Below are positions 13,801-28,800 of a stretch of 64,000 bases of DNA, one piece after another. The translations under genes and the position numbers were made by a program. This DNA comes from Galbula dea (taxonomy: Eukaryota; Chordata; Aves; Piciformes; Galbulidae). The notes beneath the pieces are model-generated. The model saw nothing but the letters and a program-made list of their open reading frames with translations, did not search any database and was not told the origin of the DNA. Each line of letters starts with the position of its first letter. Position 1 is the stretch's first letter. The DNA is taken from positions 186,001-250,000 of the forward strand of contig VWZX01001672.1 in assembly GCA_013399015.1 (NCBI GenBank), written 5' to 3'.

Positions 13801-16800
13801 GGTGTCTGGGAAAGAGGAAGTAAATACAACAATGGCAGTACGGAGCTGCATTCAAGGTAGGTGAGCAAATATAGCTCTTTCAGTCAAAGCACTTAAATGT
13901 GATGCAAATTTAAAAAAGTAATTAGTGGGGTGAGTTAAAAATAATAATACATTAAAATACTGTTTGAACTAAATTAAGGCGCTCAAAAGACTAAGAGGTG
14001 TATTTTGGGAAAATGTGAAACATAATTTCATCATCATATGCATGCTGAAATAACCACATAGATGCTTAGCTATTTTAGTATTCAGATTCCAATAATTATG
14101 TGCAGCTGCACGGATATAATTCTGAAAATTGTGTTCAGAACAGCTCAGACTCATGAAGCATTTGCAATAGATTGGTTTCACAAAAATTTTTAATAATACT
14201 CTCATTTAAGAAGGTGTTGAATCATGAGTCTAGAGTTTTCTCATCCCCACTATGGTGGAAGAAGATGCTGGTCACTGTGGAGGATAGCCTAGTGCTCTTA
14301 TTTTTTTTTAGGTTCTTCAGATGCTTCAGGTAACTTGGTGTTCTGACCCCCATCCTGTAAGACATTTAGGAGTGTTCTTAACGTTATAATATTAGAGTGG
14401 TCCAGTTCAGTGGAATTGATCAAATGCTGGATCAAATTGGTCTATCTTGGATCACATCTGTAATCTGAAAACTTGCTTTTTCTGGTGTTATTGTTTTCTT
14501 CACTTTTTGACTTCTGAGGTTTTATTAATCCTAAAAATAGCTATCACTTGGATATCTTAGCATTTTAAAAATATCATTGATCATCAGAATTGTCAAATTG
14601 CAAGTAATACAGGTCTTCCAGTCTTTGATGTCGCCAAATGAATGAGATAGTTTTCCTTAGTTCACATATGGGCATCTATTTTAATCTATAGATACAACTG
14701 CATTTCATAGCAGCAAAACACTGAATTTAGGTATGGTTTTTTTCAGGGCTTTTGTGGAGCTTTAGTTACCAGTATGAGAATGAAAATTCAAAGTTGATTT
14801 ATTAGTTTGTTGGGTTTTTTTCTCCCTCATGTGTCTGTAAAACTATCAAATGCCAGACTACGTGAGCAATCACTTAAAGAATCATATGCTTCCTTCCACA
14901 TCTCACCTTGCACACACATTTACAAAAGAAACACTGAAACTCCCATGTCTCCTGTTGTTTACAGCATTCTGGTTATTCAGTATATGAATTTCCTCCAGGG
15001 AAAACAGAACATCTTTTAACCAGATGGAAGTGGGCATGTTGTCTTCTCTTAATCTAGACTGACATTTATAGGTTGGTTTTTCTAAGGGTGAAGTTCTATG
15101 AGGTGAACTGAGCCAATCTTAACGGATCACTCTGCTGGCACAAAAGGAAGCAGAGCTTAATCCTAATTTAAGTAGTAGTTTTTGGTCATCCAAAACAGGT
15201 ATTGCCCCATTTATCTTTCCTATGTAGATATTAGTGAGGAAAGCCCTGAGTACAGTAAAAATATTATCTATACTTTGTTATGCGCCTATTGTAGGCTGTC
15301 TACCTAAGAGAGCTATAAAAAAAAAGACGTCATTATAACTAATCGGGGCTAGACATGAATGATGTATGTATGTCTTCACTCATTATAGACTCCAAACCAC
15401 TCACTTAACTTTCAATATTATGTATGCTTTGGTCCTAGCCCTTAAAACTCAATCTGGAAGTTTACACATAGAAGTTTATTCTTGTCTTCTATTGAAAGAG
15501 GTTTTCTTTTTGAAGAAGATTTTATATAACGTGAACCCCATGAATAGTAACTGCAAATTATGGCCTGTGTTAGAAGATGCAGATATTTGAAGTCTTTACA
15601 CAGTCTTGGTATTCTATCTAAGTGCATTTCAAACCACTTCTAATAAATGATAAATAGCGAAATGCTCTGTGTACCAGGTCTTCATTGATGTATGCAAATT
15701 GATGTCTTTTACTAGTTCAAAGGCAAGATTTGTAGCAGCTCTTATTATAGTGTGATTCCCTTCCCGTACGGCTGAACTTCTGAAAAATTAATTTGTCCTG
15801 TAACCATTTGATCAAGCTGTTCTCCAGGCATCTGCTGAGTACCTCTGCAAAATTGTCTTTGACGGCTCCCATATGTACTGTGAGAATAATGAATTTGCTG
15901 AAGTGTAGTCTCTTCATATTCCAAATCTAAGACTGTAGAGCCTCAATCTTGCTCTCTTCTGTAGTATAAGTCTTATATTGCTGTTGTGCTGTCCTTCCTT
16001 ATTCTAACTTTAGAGTATGAAGAATGTATTTTCTGTAGAAAGACATAAGCATAAAGTTTATTACAAAACCTTTTTTCCAATTTGCCAAACAGGAAGGCAT
16101 TCATGACTAGGAGTGAAACCACTGTCTGAAGTGTGATGATAGTTCTGAAGTGTGTTATGTTGTGTGATTGTTCATTCTTTTGGAGGCATACTGTACAACT
16201 GTTCTCAGACTTTCAACTTTCTCCTGTCAGTTAGCCATGAAACTTCTAGTAATCCCAGTAGTATGTGCTTGATACACCATTGTAATGTGAAGAATTGTTA
16301 CATGATGGGGAAAAACAAGCAGTATTTTAATGTTGAAACATTTATACTTTAATTTACAGGTAATACTTGTGAGAATACTAAAGTCTCCAGGGCCTTTGAA
16401 TGACTAGAGATAGAAAAACACTGTTATTATTCTTATAGTGGAATAATGACTATGTAAAGTAAAAGTTATTTTTAAGGAAGGAATCCGTATTTTCTTCAGT
16501 ATTTTTCACACAGTACCATTCTATTTTGTAGATGGTGTGGATAGTTCTACATTCCCTGAATACCAGCAGTTGTTGCTGTCGAACAACTATTACTTCTCTA
16601 CCTTTTGTCAGTAGCTTTTTTTTCCCACTCTGAATATATCTGACAGTTGGTATTAGAACAGTTTCTTAAGGGAATAGGGGAATACGATATTTTGATGTGA
16701 ATACAGATTTCAGTGTGCAGGATTTCTCTGATTTTCATTTTTCATGCATTCAGTTTGCTAATGACACTTAACTCTTACGAAAAGTTCTGTTGTGAGTCAT

Positions 16801-19800
16801 CACACCAGTTTGTTTGATCAATTGCTAGGTGATAATTAAAATAGAGCAGTTGTTAGAACAATTACATTTTTGTACAGGTATTTGAAACGAAGCCAGAGAA
16901 ATGATATTAACAACACTGAAAGTAGTATCTAAAGTACTTCTACTAGTAGAACCAACCCAGGCAAAACAGCACTTAAATTCTTTAACTCTGCACTGATTTT
17001 TTTTTTTTTTTCCCCTTCTCTCATTTTTTTCAGTATCTTCTCTGTAATCATAATTTAAAATATGGATTAGTCAGTAAACATTTGAAAGGCAGTATTTTAC
17101 ATTAATAACTAGTGTGAATCAATTTACTTACAGTAGGGTAAGTAGTTTGCTCTGATCCCAAAATGCTGCCTGGAGTATAAAAGGATAAAGGTTAGAGCAC
17201 AGTTCCTTTTTGCAGTTTTCTGTTAGTTTGGTTGCTCTTAAGTTTTTTCGGGGCCAGTTGGTGCAGTTGTTTGTCAGTACTGTCACAACTGTTACACAGA
17301 AACTGGGGATTATTAGTGATTGTTTGCGGAATAATTTTTCAACTCTGTTGCTTCATTAATTCTTTTTATAAAGAAAGTATTTAGGACTATCTTGTTCAGA
17401 AAGTACATATTCCTAACTTAATATTCTTATTTTAATAATAAAATTAGTATTTTACTCTTTCCCTAGAAGTGGAGTGCAGCCTGTGCTTTAATTTTTCACA
17501 GTCATGGCTATCTCCGTGCCACATGATCTAGGCACATGGATCTGACAAACTATTTTTTTAATGGTGCTGATGATTATTATTTTTTTTCCCTTGTTCGGTA
17601 GTACTGCATAATTTTTATCCCAATGAAAAATAGCAAGAAAAATGAAAGTGTGGTTGGAAAGGATATAAACTTTCTTATATGTATTTTTTTTCCCCTAGAA
17701 CGTATTTCAGTGAATAAACTCTTTATTTCAACATATAAGCTGTCAAATTAATTGGTATATTCTGTTTTTCTCAGACCATTCCCAGTCCTTAACACTTCAG
17801 TCTTTTTAAACATCTATATATAGCAGTGTGAGTGTTTATGAAAGTTCTGGTTTTGTTCTGTGTATGTCTAGTTTCTTTTGGTTTTCTCCACATTTGTGTA
17901 TTGTGCCCAGTTGCAGGGAAAAAAAAGTTGGACTGCATCTAGATGCTTGTTAGCTGCGGACAGTGTCAGCAAATTCTGGCTTTATGGAAGGAGAAACCTG
18001 TCATTTCTTCATTCCGCTGTTTTTCATGTTGCTCAGGTTGGAGACTTTCTTCCTGCAGTGTTGATCTATGACCTTGTACTATGTTCTGTCACTATTGTAT
18101 ACCCACAGTCTTTTTTAACTCTGAATCTTTTGTCATGTCAGCCTGATTCATTCTGCTTTTTCCTTTTTCGATCTTTTGCTATATGTCTTCAGATATGTTA
18201 ACTTTTAAAGGTAACAAGGTAGACATCTATACTTCCAGATTATTCTGCTGCCTCGTTTATTGTCTTCTTTTTTTGACTAAAAATATTTCAAATTAATTGT
18301 AAGCTACTAAGAAAGCTTCTGTCTAAAGCAATGGGCAGTTAGGGAGAAACATTAAACTTGATTCTGAAGGAGGACCTTCAAAACTGGGACAGACATTTAG
18401 GGATAGTACATGGGATGTCAATGAAGTCAATAAATCACTGTTGTAGTTTATGTGAAGCAGAGACAAACATATTGGTACTGTAGTGAAATGGAGGTATAGG
18501 CACAATTTAAAGTTTTAGTTTCATGAATGAAGCTGAGAGAATTATGCTGGGCTTTTACCAGTTTTTTTTTTAAAGGGAATGTTAATAGTAGTTTGTTTTT
18601 TCAGCTAGACTTTTGTGGTATTTCTTTTGTGGTATTTCTAGTTCTTTTATTTTTTTTGTCACCACTTACTAAGCAGTGCCATGTCCTTTCCCTACTCTGA
18701 GTGCTCGTATTTGATAGTAGATCTGTCAGCAAGCTGTTAGCTTTATATATGTTTTTAAACTCTGACAGTGTTGGGAACCAGCTTATTTAATATTTTACTT
18801 TGTGGTGCTTTGTGACCTAACATCTAGAATTTTGGAATCATTTTAGCAAAAATTTAACATTTTATGTGTATCTTAATGCTTTAGCTCCTTACTGGTTTTG
18901 AATGGATACATGTGAATTTGACCTACCTATAATTATGTATTCTTAAGAGCAATATTTCAAAATTCTGCTCTCTGTCATACATCACATTTCATATAAGCCT
19001 GTCAAATACAAGTGGGTTTCTAACTTACCTTTAGCTTTTCTTTGAAAGAAAAACAGACCAAACCGCATCCAAGGTGTATGTGTGCATTGAGAGGGAATGC
19101 TGCTTCTCTTTTTTTTCAATACTCACATGAAAATATGACTACATTTTTTTTCAAGTGAAAAGGCTTTGTAGAAGTTTTCTTGTGTGTATTTTTATATATA
19201 ATACAATTTTCATTCTCAGTGATACATTATATATTTTTATATAATTTGATTTAAAAATTTTATAATTGTTAGTAGATAATCATATAATGATTTTAGTGAT
19301 TAATGTCTTTACACATGAACTTGCTCACTTGAAAGCTTGTTGGTAGGTAGTATTTCTGGGTCTTGTTCTCTTTGTGATGGATACTAGTAATGGAATAAGT
19401 AAAATAAAAGATGTTTCTCTATATGGTTGACATTAGAAAATCCTCTTTACCTTAGTCCAGATCGGTGAGTTCTTTTATTATAGTAAAAGCTAGTAAAAAA
19501 TCAGTCTTTTAAAGTTTGATGCTGAGAGCTGGATGGAAAAATTGTGCTGAAGTAAATCCTCTGTTAATACACTATTAGCAAGACCTTGAAATATGTAATG
19601 CCAGCTGTCTAGTAACAAGGTGAGAGCAGAAGTGCTTTTTCCAGATGGTCTCTGACATTTGAAGACAAATAAATTGCTGAGAAGTATTTAAAAAACAAAA
19701 CCAAAATGAAAGCAACCTGCCACCAATACCCAAATTTGCTGCATCATCATTTTAGTAACATAAAGGTTAAGCATAAAATTCAAATCAAGAAAAGATCGTA

Positions 19801-22800
19801 GCTTTGAAAGCTGTCAAATGTATTAAATTTTAGTCTGGACTTGAATTTTAATACCTCTATTTTTCTTGTTTTGTTTTCTCCTCAGCTCTGTGGGACTAGC
19901 AAAAGCAGCTTTAGAAGCAATTAATGGTTTCAATCTCTTCGGAAATCAGGTAGAGAAATGTTTTGATTTATAGGTTTATGTCCTTTTTTTTAGCAGAAGT
20001 TATTTACTCTGTGGGTCAGAGGATATTTAGAAATATTTAGTGTGGTTTGTTACAATCTAGCCTTAAAAGAAGTTAATTTGCAGACTGCTCCTGTTTTGGG
20101 TATAGAATTCATCTGATAAAATCATTAATTCCATTACTGTCAAGAATTATTTTTTCTCCCCTCTCTTTTCTCTTTTTTTTGAGAAACTGAATCAAACAAA
20201 ACCCACAAACAGACAACCCAACCCCAAAACTAAAATGATGGCAACTTATTGTGAAAAAGGACTTGGTTTCCAAAAAGGTTTTCCTTTCAGAGTTGTATCT
20301 GTGATCGTACTACAGTATACCTCTACCTGCCTAAGTATTACATTACTTGAGTCTTCTTCCTTCATGTGGCTATTGATCAAGATTTTAAACATGCTACTTG
20401 TACGTAATCCTGCTGTTTTACTGGGGTTCAGTTTCAATATGTTGCCTAGAGGCAAAATCTTTTCCCATCATTTCACATGGCTTGAAACAATTAAGAGAGA
20501 AACATTTTCTTAGATTATTATCTCTTGATTTGTACTCCCCTTCTATATGCATCTTTTTTTTCGGTGTTACACCTACTGTAGTCTATAGCTAAAATAAAAG
20601 CCCCTTTTTCAAATTTAATGGTGAAAAATGTAAGTTACAATATGTTTTAAGCAGTAAGCAACTAACCTAGAAGTACAATCCATTAAACAATCTTACCTAC
20701 TGATGAAAAGCTAGACCACTTACTATTAGACCTTTTGTTGACTCACGGCATAAACCGGGAGATCCTTCTAAACAAGGATTTCTGACTCCATAGGTGGGGA
20801 TCTATTGGTGATGGGGTTTTGGGATTTTTTGTGAGGTTTTTTTTGTTTGGTCAGGGGTTTTTTTTGTTTGTTTGTTTGCTTCTCATCTATGTGTTTGAAC
20901 TAGTATTGTAGTACATTAGACTTGTTCTACTTAGAATCTGCTCCCCAGGAAATATTGGTGGCCGTTTGCCTACAAATAGAGAAGCATGAGAGTGCTCTTT
21001 ATGCATACACAAATACACTGTTTCAAAAAGACCATTTGGTCTAGTTTTGGTTTATGTACATTTTAGAAGCTGATTTTATGTGTTAGGAACAAAGAGATCT
21101 TAAGGATCTTAAATAGTGATCAGACATTATACACATCATATTTCAGGAAAAAACCTGTTTGTCTACAATCTTTACCTTCCCAACAGTCTCAAACACCAGT
21201 AAATGTAGCTGCTGGTTTTTTTCCATCCCATTTTTCACTAAATTCTGAAATGGATGAATAAACTGCTGAAGCCAAACCAGTTTAAATGCTTTGAGAGTTT
21301 ATTTCCAAGATATTTAGCATAAAAAGAAATCATTTTGACCTTCAGTCTGCAGCAGAGTTTGCCTTTGTGCTTAGCTCCAGCTGTGTTCCAATAGCTTTGA
21401 GAAATCCTGCTGAGCCCCTCAAGAGAAACTTGTTTGCACCTGCAACTACACTAGTGCAACCTGCATAAATCATTGCTGAGGATGACAGACTGCTCAGCCT
21501 TTCCGTGCAGATTTTTCTAATCACACTGTGGATGTTTGAAGAGACTAATAAATAAAACTGTAGTATTGTAGCTGTGCTCTCATGCATGCATGTGTTATGT
21601 ATCTTGGAGCATATCATGAAAGGGCTGTTCGCTTGTGCGTTCATGAATGCACCCAGAGAAGACAAAATAAAGGTCACTTATTGTTGATATTCACTTTAAA
21701 CTGTTCCTTCCCTTCCTCCCTGAATTCTAGACAGCATTTTGAAAACGTATATGTTCTATTGTAGCACTGGTTGTTCTGTAACAAAGCACTGCTTAACTGA
21801 TGTTCAGATATTTTTAATGCAGATTTTTTTTTATTTTTAGGTGCCAGATACATTAAGGAACAATTATGAGTTGAAAAATTGCTGTCTTCTTGCTTAATCT
21901 GAATTTCACATGCTTTAATGTAAAAAGGAGTTTGTTCATGGGTTTTGAATGCTGTTCATTTTATTCTCCATCATACCAGAAGTAGTTCATAAAAAGGGGG
22001 AGTTACAAGCATAAAAATGCAGTCAAGTTGTAATCCTTGTGTTCCCTGAGTAAAATATTTACACCTGGAGAAGACAACTTCTAACAGATAAATAAGCTAT
22101 TTAGTTTTATTATTATTTCATATTACTTTAAAGTATCTTATCCTTGACCTGTTACGTTTATTCCCAATGTATTGTGTATCTCTGAAACAATAGTTTGAAG
22201 TCTGTATGAAGCAATTAATATGTATGTTATAATTCTAGTGCAATTCTTAACTGTGCATTGATCATAGCCGCATCCTGAAATCCTTGTATCATCCTAAGTT
22301 CTGCTTAAGTTTGTATGGAAAAACTGTAAAAATGGGCCCGATTTTACAGTTAGGGTGGAATGTGAACTGACAGTATTTCAGTTTGGTTTTACTTAATTAC
22401 TTTAAACCTACTAAAGGTACTGTAACTTGGGCTTGGTTTGGTAAATCCAAACCACTGGTTTCAGAGTATCAAAGAATATGTGTGACTTAGAATTTTTATC
22501 ATTAATGTAAGAATTCCATTTTGACTACAGTACCTTTTAGGAAAAAAATACATATCAGCAAAAAAAAATACATTAGAGGGTGTGCATTTACTGGCAGTGT
22601 GGTTTAATGAAGTGGTGAATTAAGTGCATGGTGCCTGCACGTATGCACTAAAATGGAACTGCTAGTGACAGGATGAACACTGCTTCCAGTTTGACTTAGT
22701 TCTGGTATAATCAATTGCTTGTATATAAGCTACATGTCCTATATTTAGTCTGTGTAAGGTGTCTTTACTACAGAACTCTCAAGTCCTTAGAGAAGTGAAA

Positions 22801-25800
22801 ATAGGTCATTTGTAAAACAAGATGCTTGTGGTTTTATGAAATGCAAATTAGCCTGCTTTTGAATCCCCAAAGAATTCCTTATTGAACCACAGATTTTGAA
22901 ACTGCATGTTCACACATGTAGAGAGATTGTGTTCAGAGTTTTTCACAAATCTCTAAATTCATCTATAATCAAAATCTGGATTAAGAAGAACAGAATAAGT
23001 CAAATGTGATCATTTCTATACATTCTTATCTCAGCACTATTCAGTATATCTTGGTAGAATGATGAAGAGAACAGAGATATAATTTTCTATGAGGACAGTA
23101 GAAAAACATGTTTTGTTTAATTTAGCAACATTAGAGTACTTGTATGACAATACAGCATTACCAAAGGTGAATATTCAGTTATTTGTTTTCTGACTTGTAA
23201 TGGAACCCTCAACATCACTATTTGTAACATTTCCTGCAGTCACAGAGGACAGCACAAGGATGACTGCTTTTTTGCTTGTCCTTAATACAGTCATTCAAGA
23301 ATTAATAGAATAGTTCATAGCTTGAATGAATCATATCATTCATAATCAGTAGTAGATAAAGAATCTAATTTTGACTGTATTTAAATAGGTTTGAAAATTC
23401 AAAATGTTTTCAACTTGGTGTTATGTTACCTTTTCTGCTCAAAATTACCAGCTACCAGACTGTGGCAACATAACCTAAATAAAACAAAGGTTTCACCAGG
23501 ATATGCTAACTTTTCTTCCCTTCACCTTAGATGACTTTATGTTCTGTTTATAGGGCTGCTCTTGGTCTGTTATATTTGTGGATTTTGATGCCCATAACCG
23601 TAACAGACAGACTCTCTGTTCATTGCTCCCCCGGGAGTCAAGGTCTCATGTAAGTAGTTAAATGAAATTCACCTCGACAAGAGTGTGGAGAAAATAAATG
23701 GGTATGAACATAATTCATAGTTCTATGATGCCTATTATGTTTTGTTTAATAAAGATGGGAAGTTACTGGGAAGATGTTAAATTTTTGCTTTATAAATGTT
23801 GCTGTGATGTAGTTGTTTCTCTGAAGAGGAATTATGATGGCATTCTTTATTTTATAAATATTTGGATTAAAAGGGAAGCCAGTTGCTAGCTTTCTAAAAA
23901 TTTTAAAATAAAATTTAAAATAATTCTGATCTGCAGTTTGCAGTCTTTGTGGTTATTCTTGTTTTGGCCTAGTTGCCACTTCACACACAGTGCCTGCATT
24001 TTTGAAACACTTTTTGGTTTAGCTTTAATTCATTCTTTTGTCCGGAAAAGAAGTCTTTAACATATCGTAAATTGTTGAATATGGAGGATTTGTGTTGTTA
24101 CTAATAAGTATTTCCTCAGTGAGTAAATCTAAGTGACAATAAGTGTAGATTAATTTCAGTGCTAGCATCAAAGGTATTTTTTTGTATATTAGTAATTCAA
24201 AATGAGCAATAATAGAGTTCTTCTGGGATGCAATAGTATTTGTGCTCATGAATTATAGCAGAGTTGTAGTACTGGATAATTAAAATAAAAGGCACTGTCA
24301 GCGACTTTTTTATACACTAATAGTTTTTTTAGAACAATGTTGCTGTTTATTATTTGCTGGAGACAAGATATTCCAACAGAAGCATGTTTTATAGCTTGTG
24401 CTATAGAAGCAATCTTTCTGTCCTGTTTTTCCCTTGATGGGTTCACATCAGTGATACTGGCAAACATATGGTGGTTTAAATGGCTGAATGTCTTAGACAC
24501 ATCAGAAGAAAGGAATAAAAAACAGCGTATAACAATTAAAACTACTTTTTTGTGTTCTGTAAGCTTACCTGTTATGGTGATGTGCTAGTTAGTAATTTTT
24601 CTTGTTTTTAATTCATGATAATTGCACATGGTTCTTGCAAAATGCTTCTCATATTTTTCCCTGAAATTATATCCCTATCAGCTTAATTGAAAATCATGTT
24701 GGCTTGTTTGCTACAGCACCTGAAGAATGTTCCTGAAAAAGCTTTTCAGAAATGATGATTTAATCATAGTTACTTATCAGTACTGCACCTTTAGAAAATG
24801 TTTCTGATTCTTTTTGAGCATAGGATACCCAAATATTTGTGTTTCCTCCAGCAATAGCCTGAAGGATACTTTGTTTCTAAACCTACAAAGTTCTAAAATG
24901 TATTCATTTATACCTGTAGACGAGCAACTATAAAGTAGGTCAGATTCTGAGTCAAATGAGTCCTCTTAAATCATATATCCAAATACTGGGTTTATCCCTA
25001 AACATCTTTAGAAGTCTTGTTTTGCACACTATTTTAATATATTACGAGTTTGATAAGGATAATGTTCCAAGTGTATATTTCACTTAGCAAGTTAAGCAGT
25101 CTTTATTTGTGCATCAATTAATTGTCAGAAATCTAATTCGATTTGTAATGTGTAATTTCTCCCTATCCTTCTACAGAATACTGATGCAGCTCTTTTGCCC
25201 TGTCTCAGTTATCCTGCATTTGCTTTGGATGATGAGGTTTTGTTCAGTCAAACACTTGATAAAATTATTAGAAAATTAAAAGGAAAATACGGGTTTAAAA
25301 GATTTCTGAGGGATGGGTACAGAACAGCGCTGGAGGACAGAACACGACGTTATTATAAACCAGCAGAAATTAAGGTAAGGAAATACCTGGCCTATATGAG
25401 GACAGATTTCAGTTTTCTAAAATGTTTAGACAGCACTTAAAATAAAATAAAATAACCAAACCAACAAAGTCATGACAGAAAAACCCAGAGAAAACAAAAA
25501 TGGGACACCCTCCCCCAGTATTTGTAATTTGAATTGCATAGTAATTCCTGTTTGCATCAAGTGAAGGAGATGCATTTTGTAATTTGGCATATGCAGTTTT
25601 GAGAGATTGCTAAGTCAGCAAGATAGTCGTTGATTTGTTTCGTAATGAATGTGCTCCCATTTATATTTAGGGTACAGTTGATTTCACATAACGAATAAGG
25701 AAGTTATTTATCATTTTATTTAATTTCACAGCTGACTACAGTCTGAGTGTATAGAAAACAATTTTGCTTTTGACCACAGAATTTATCAGTAAAGGTTATC

Positions 25801-28800
25801 TCAGTGAAAATTTACTTCTTTTTTTTCTCCCCAATAGTTTCTCTGTGGAAAATAAAACATAGACTATATAAATATTCTGCTTGAGAATGAGCTACAGCAT
25901 ATGTAAAGACACAGTTAAAATACTCAAAGAATGAAGAAGCTGTAACCTAAACAAAATGCTAATTACTAAAATGTTTATGAATTCATGTTTGTCTTTTGTT
26001 GCTTTGAAATTATTCGATAGGATATTCAAATACATTTGGTTAAACTAAAATGATGAAATATGTGATTAATTTTTCTTTTCAGCTTTTTGATGGCATTGAA
26101 TGTGAATTCCCTTTGTTTTTTATTTTCATGATAATTGATGGTAAGTACAGCTTTATGTTCCTGTTCTTCAAAGGCATTAAGAGAGATGGGCTTATAGAGG
26201 AAAGATACAAAATTATTTTTCTGTCCTGCAAAAATAAACCATAATGCAGCGACACTAAATATCCCATTGAGATTTCTGCCGCCCAGGTTGAAAATCCTTG
26301 AGCACCCAACCCTCTTTATTTCAGCATTTTTGACTGGTTTTAGAATGTAACTTGGTAAGAGTTTTTTAAATGCTTAAATGCATGCCATTCGGTCCTATCT
26401 TGCCTTTTAATCCTTAAAAACTTTCACAGTATATCTGAACTTCACAGCAGCACATGAGAGAAAAGTAATTGGAAGAGAGGACACCTGAACAAAAACTGAA
26501 TGTTGCAGCAGATCTTTTCAAGTTGGATATTCTGTGATAATTGAAAAAGAATTTAGAAGAGAAGAAAGCAAACCAGAAAAGACCTAGCTTCATTTTGAAA
26601 TGCCTGTGTTTCCTGGCCATGTTTTTTTTAAAAAACACACAAAGAACCAACCTCCCCAAAGAAACCCAAACAAACCACAACAACAAAAATACCACTACAG
26701 AGACTTCATCTTTAGGATAGAGAAGTTTTTTTTCTATGTCTCCTATCTGATTTCAGGATGGAAGCTAAAATTGTGATAGAATGAAAGTCTGAATAAGATA
26801 GATTATATGGGCTATAGCCATCAAAAAGATTTGTAGATGGATGAAAATCTACCTATCTGGGTTTTTTTCCCCCCTTTAGTGTACAAGATACTTTTCAAAT
26901 AAAGATGATGAGGGCCATGGAAATCTTCTATCTGCCTAGACTCCTTTGTGGCCACCCACAGATGAAAATACTTTGTTTGAAGCTGTAGTAAGGTTTCACA
27001 ATTGATTTTTCTAAAGGAAAGTTTGATGTTTTTCATAGAGGGATGCCCAAAACTGAGGAGAGAGGCACTGACATTTAATGCTGCCCACTTGCAGTTTTGG
27101 GAAGAACAAGACAGGCAATCATCATTAACTGAAGTTAGGAGAAGAATAAAGAAAGCATTTAACTTTTTCTTTGTAATACAACAAGAGTAAAAAGTACACA
27201 TGCTATCCATGTAATTTTTCTTATACCACGGTGTCATCAAATAGAAAATTCTGTTGGTAGTTTTTCTGCACATATCTCCAAATCCACAGGCTTTCTTAAT
27301 GCAGAATTTGAAGTGTGTACAGAGCAAGTTAAGCTGCATAGGAGTAGAGTACAGTTGAATTTCTGTATAATGAAAACATTTTTGGTAAAAAAAAAAAAAA
27401 AAAAAAAAAAATCTGCTACAATCTGAATCCTGGTTCAACTGACAGCCTATCTGCCTATCAAACACGCAGTACACAAAGGAAAGGGTTTTTTCAACAAAGT
27501 ATATTAAGCTCCTGATAGCTGGATTTTGTTATCTGTGGGACAGTGCTCCATGAAATAATGAAGGAGAGAGTCCAGTAAATCATAGTCCATAATCCCCTGA
27601 TTTTGTTCATATCAGCAAACTCTTATTCATTTCCTTTTTGAAAGATTAACAGAACATACTCTACTATATATTTACTTATATTTTCTTTTTTAAGACAAAC
27701 TTACTTGCTTAGAAACTCTTCTGTTTTGTCAGAGACAAAGTTTTTAGGATTTTTAAGATGAGAGTTAAAATAGTCCTGGCAAGTAGATACTACTGAATTA
27801 GTTATTATAAAGAACACTGTTTTATTCCTCATGATGATCATTTTTACCCTACTGTTATCCTCACTAGATGACTCTTAATATAAAAGCAGTTGTATTGCCA
27901 CGTACATGCATCTTTTTACCCTCTGCAACACCTATCAATAAGACTTAAGTTACAAATAGTCAAAGTATCATATTGTTCTTATGTCTTGACTGCCCAAGTG
28001 TTTTGAAATAGCTTTAGTGTGTCACTTTCAGAACTCACCCTTCTAAGGATTCAAAAAGGCTATGTTAGTACTAATTGCCTGTTGGGTTTCTCAAAAGGAA
28101 GTTGTGTAGAGCTCTTTGGCTATTAGATGTGCATTTGGATAAGATATCTTTGAACAGCATTTTGGAAGTCTTTGTTTCTGGTTGAATGTGAATGATTATG
28201 GTAATTTTCTAGGATGAGGTAAGGAGAGAACCAATATAACTATTTTTAATAATAGGGAGGAATATGGGAATTGAAGAGGAAAACTGTGGAAAGAAGTGAG
28301 TGAAGGATGTGTAGTGAAAGTTCTCGTCTAACTTTTTTCCCTCTAAATGTTAAAAAATGTTCTACTTCAAAATGTCAGTGTGACTTGTCAAGTTCATCTG
28401 TGTTTTCCTTAATGAACAGAAATGCTTTTAGTATTTTTGATACATCTTTTCATGGAAGAACTCTTGATGACCTGAACACTGGTCATATTAATATTCATCG
28501 GATTCATTTTGGGATTACTAAATTCTACTACAAAAATATTTAGTGTACTGGTGCTCCCAAACTTACCAGTTTCTTCCCAACAGCAGCATCATAGAAGGTT
28601 GACCTGTTTAATATCTCAAGGTATATCAGAAGTTCTGAACCTCTCTATAATAGAAAGATACAATACCTATAGAACTGAACAATATAAGAATTCCGTCTAA
28701 AATTTTCCAGGGGGAATTGTTCAATTTATTACTTCAAATTCTTTTTTTGTATTTATTTATTGGGATTTCTTGTCAACTCAGTTCTAAATCAGTTTGCAAC

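Larger units (their letters stand above)
19950..23553 (+). other. PHKB: PHKB intron 9
   Basis: 3,604 bp, GT-AG. It has a CA-rich tract (20192-20232) and a G/T-rich tract (20814-20879) in opposite orientation. 21342-21677 is slightly richer in GC and open for 111 codons on the minus strand, without a recognisable family. No RNA gene was seen. Confidence 0.8.

Noticed and set aside
13857..13862. Alternative exon 8 donor 4 bases downstream (GTGAGC at 13861)
   Set aside because: It would shift the frame into exon 9; the 13857 donor restores the conserved HSSSVG sequence.
17878..18201. 107-codon open frame in intron 8
   Set aside because: Phe/Leu/Ser-rich composition from a T-rich region, no motif recognised, and no exon-like context.
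21342..21677. 111-codon minus-strand open frame in intron 9
   Set aside because: Explained by a slightly higher GC content; Ala/Ser/Leu-rich with no family features.
25195..25440. Start of a separate small gene at 25195
   Set aside because: The frame is exon 11 of PHKB read on into the intron.
26929..27457. TATCTGCCTA at 26929-26938 and 27448-27457 as a target-site duplication around the A25 run
   Set aside because: The right copy starts 36 bases after the A run instead of directly at it; 10-base matches are expected by chance in this sequence.
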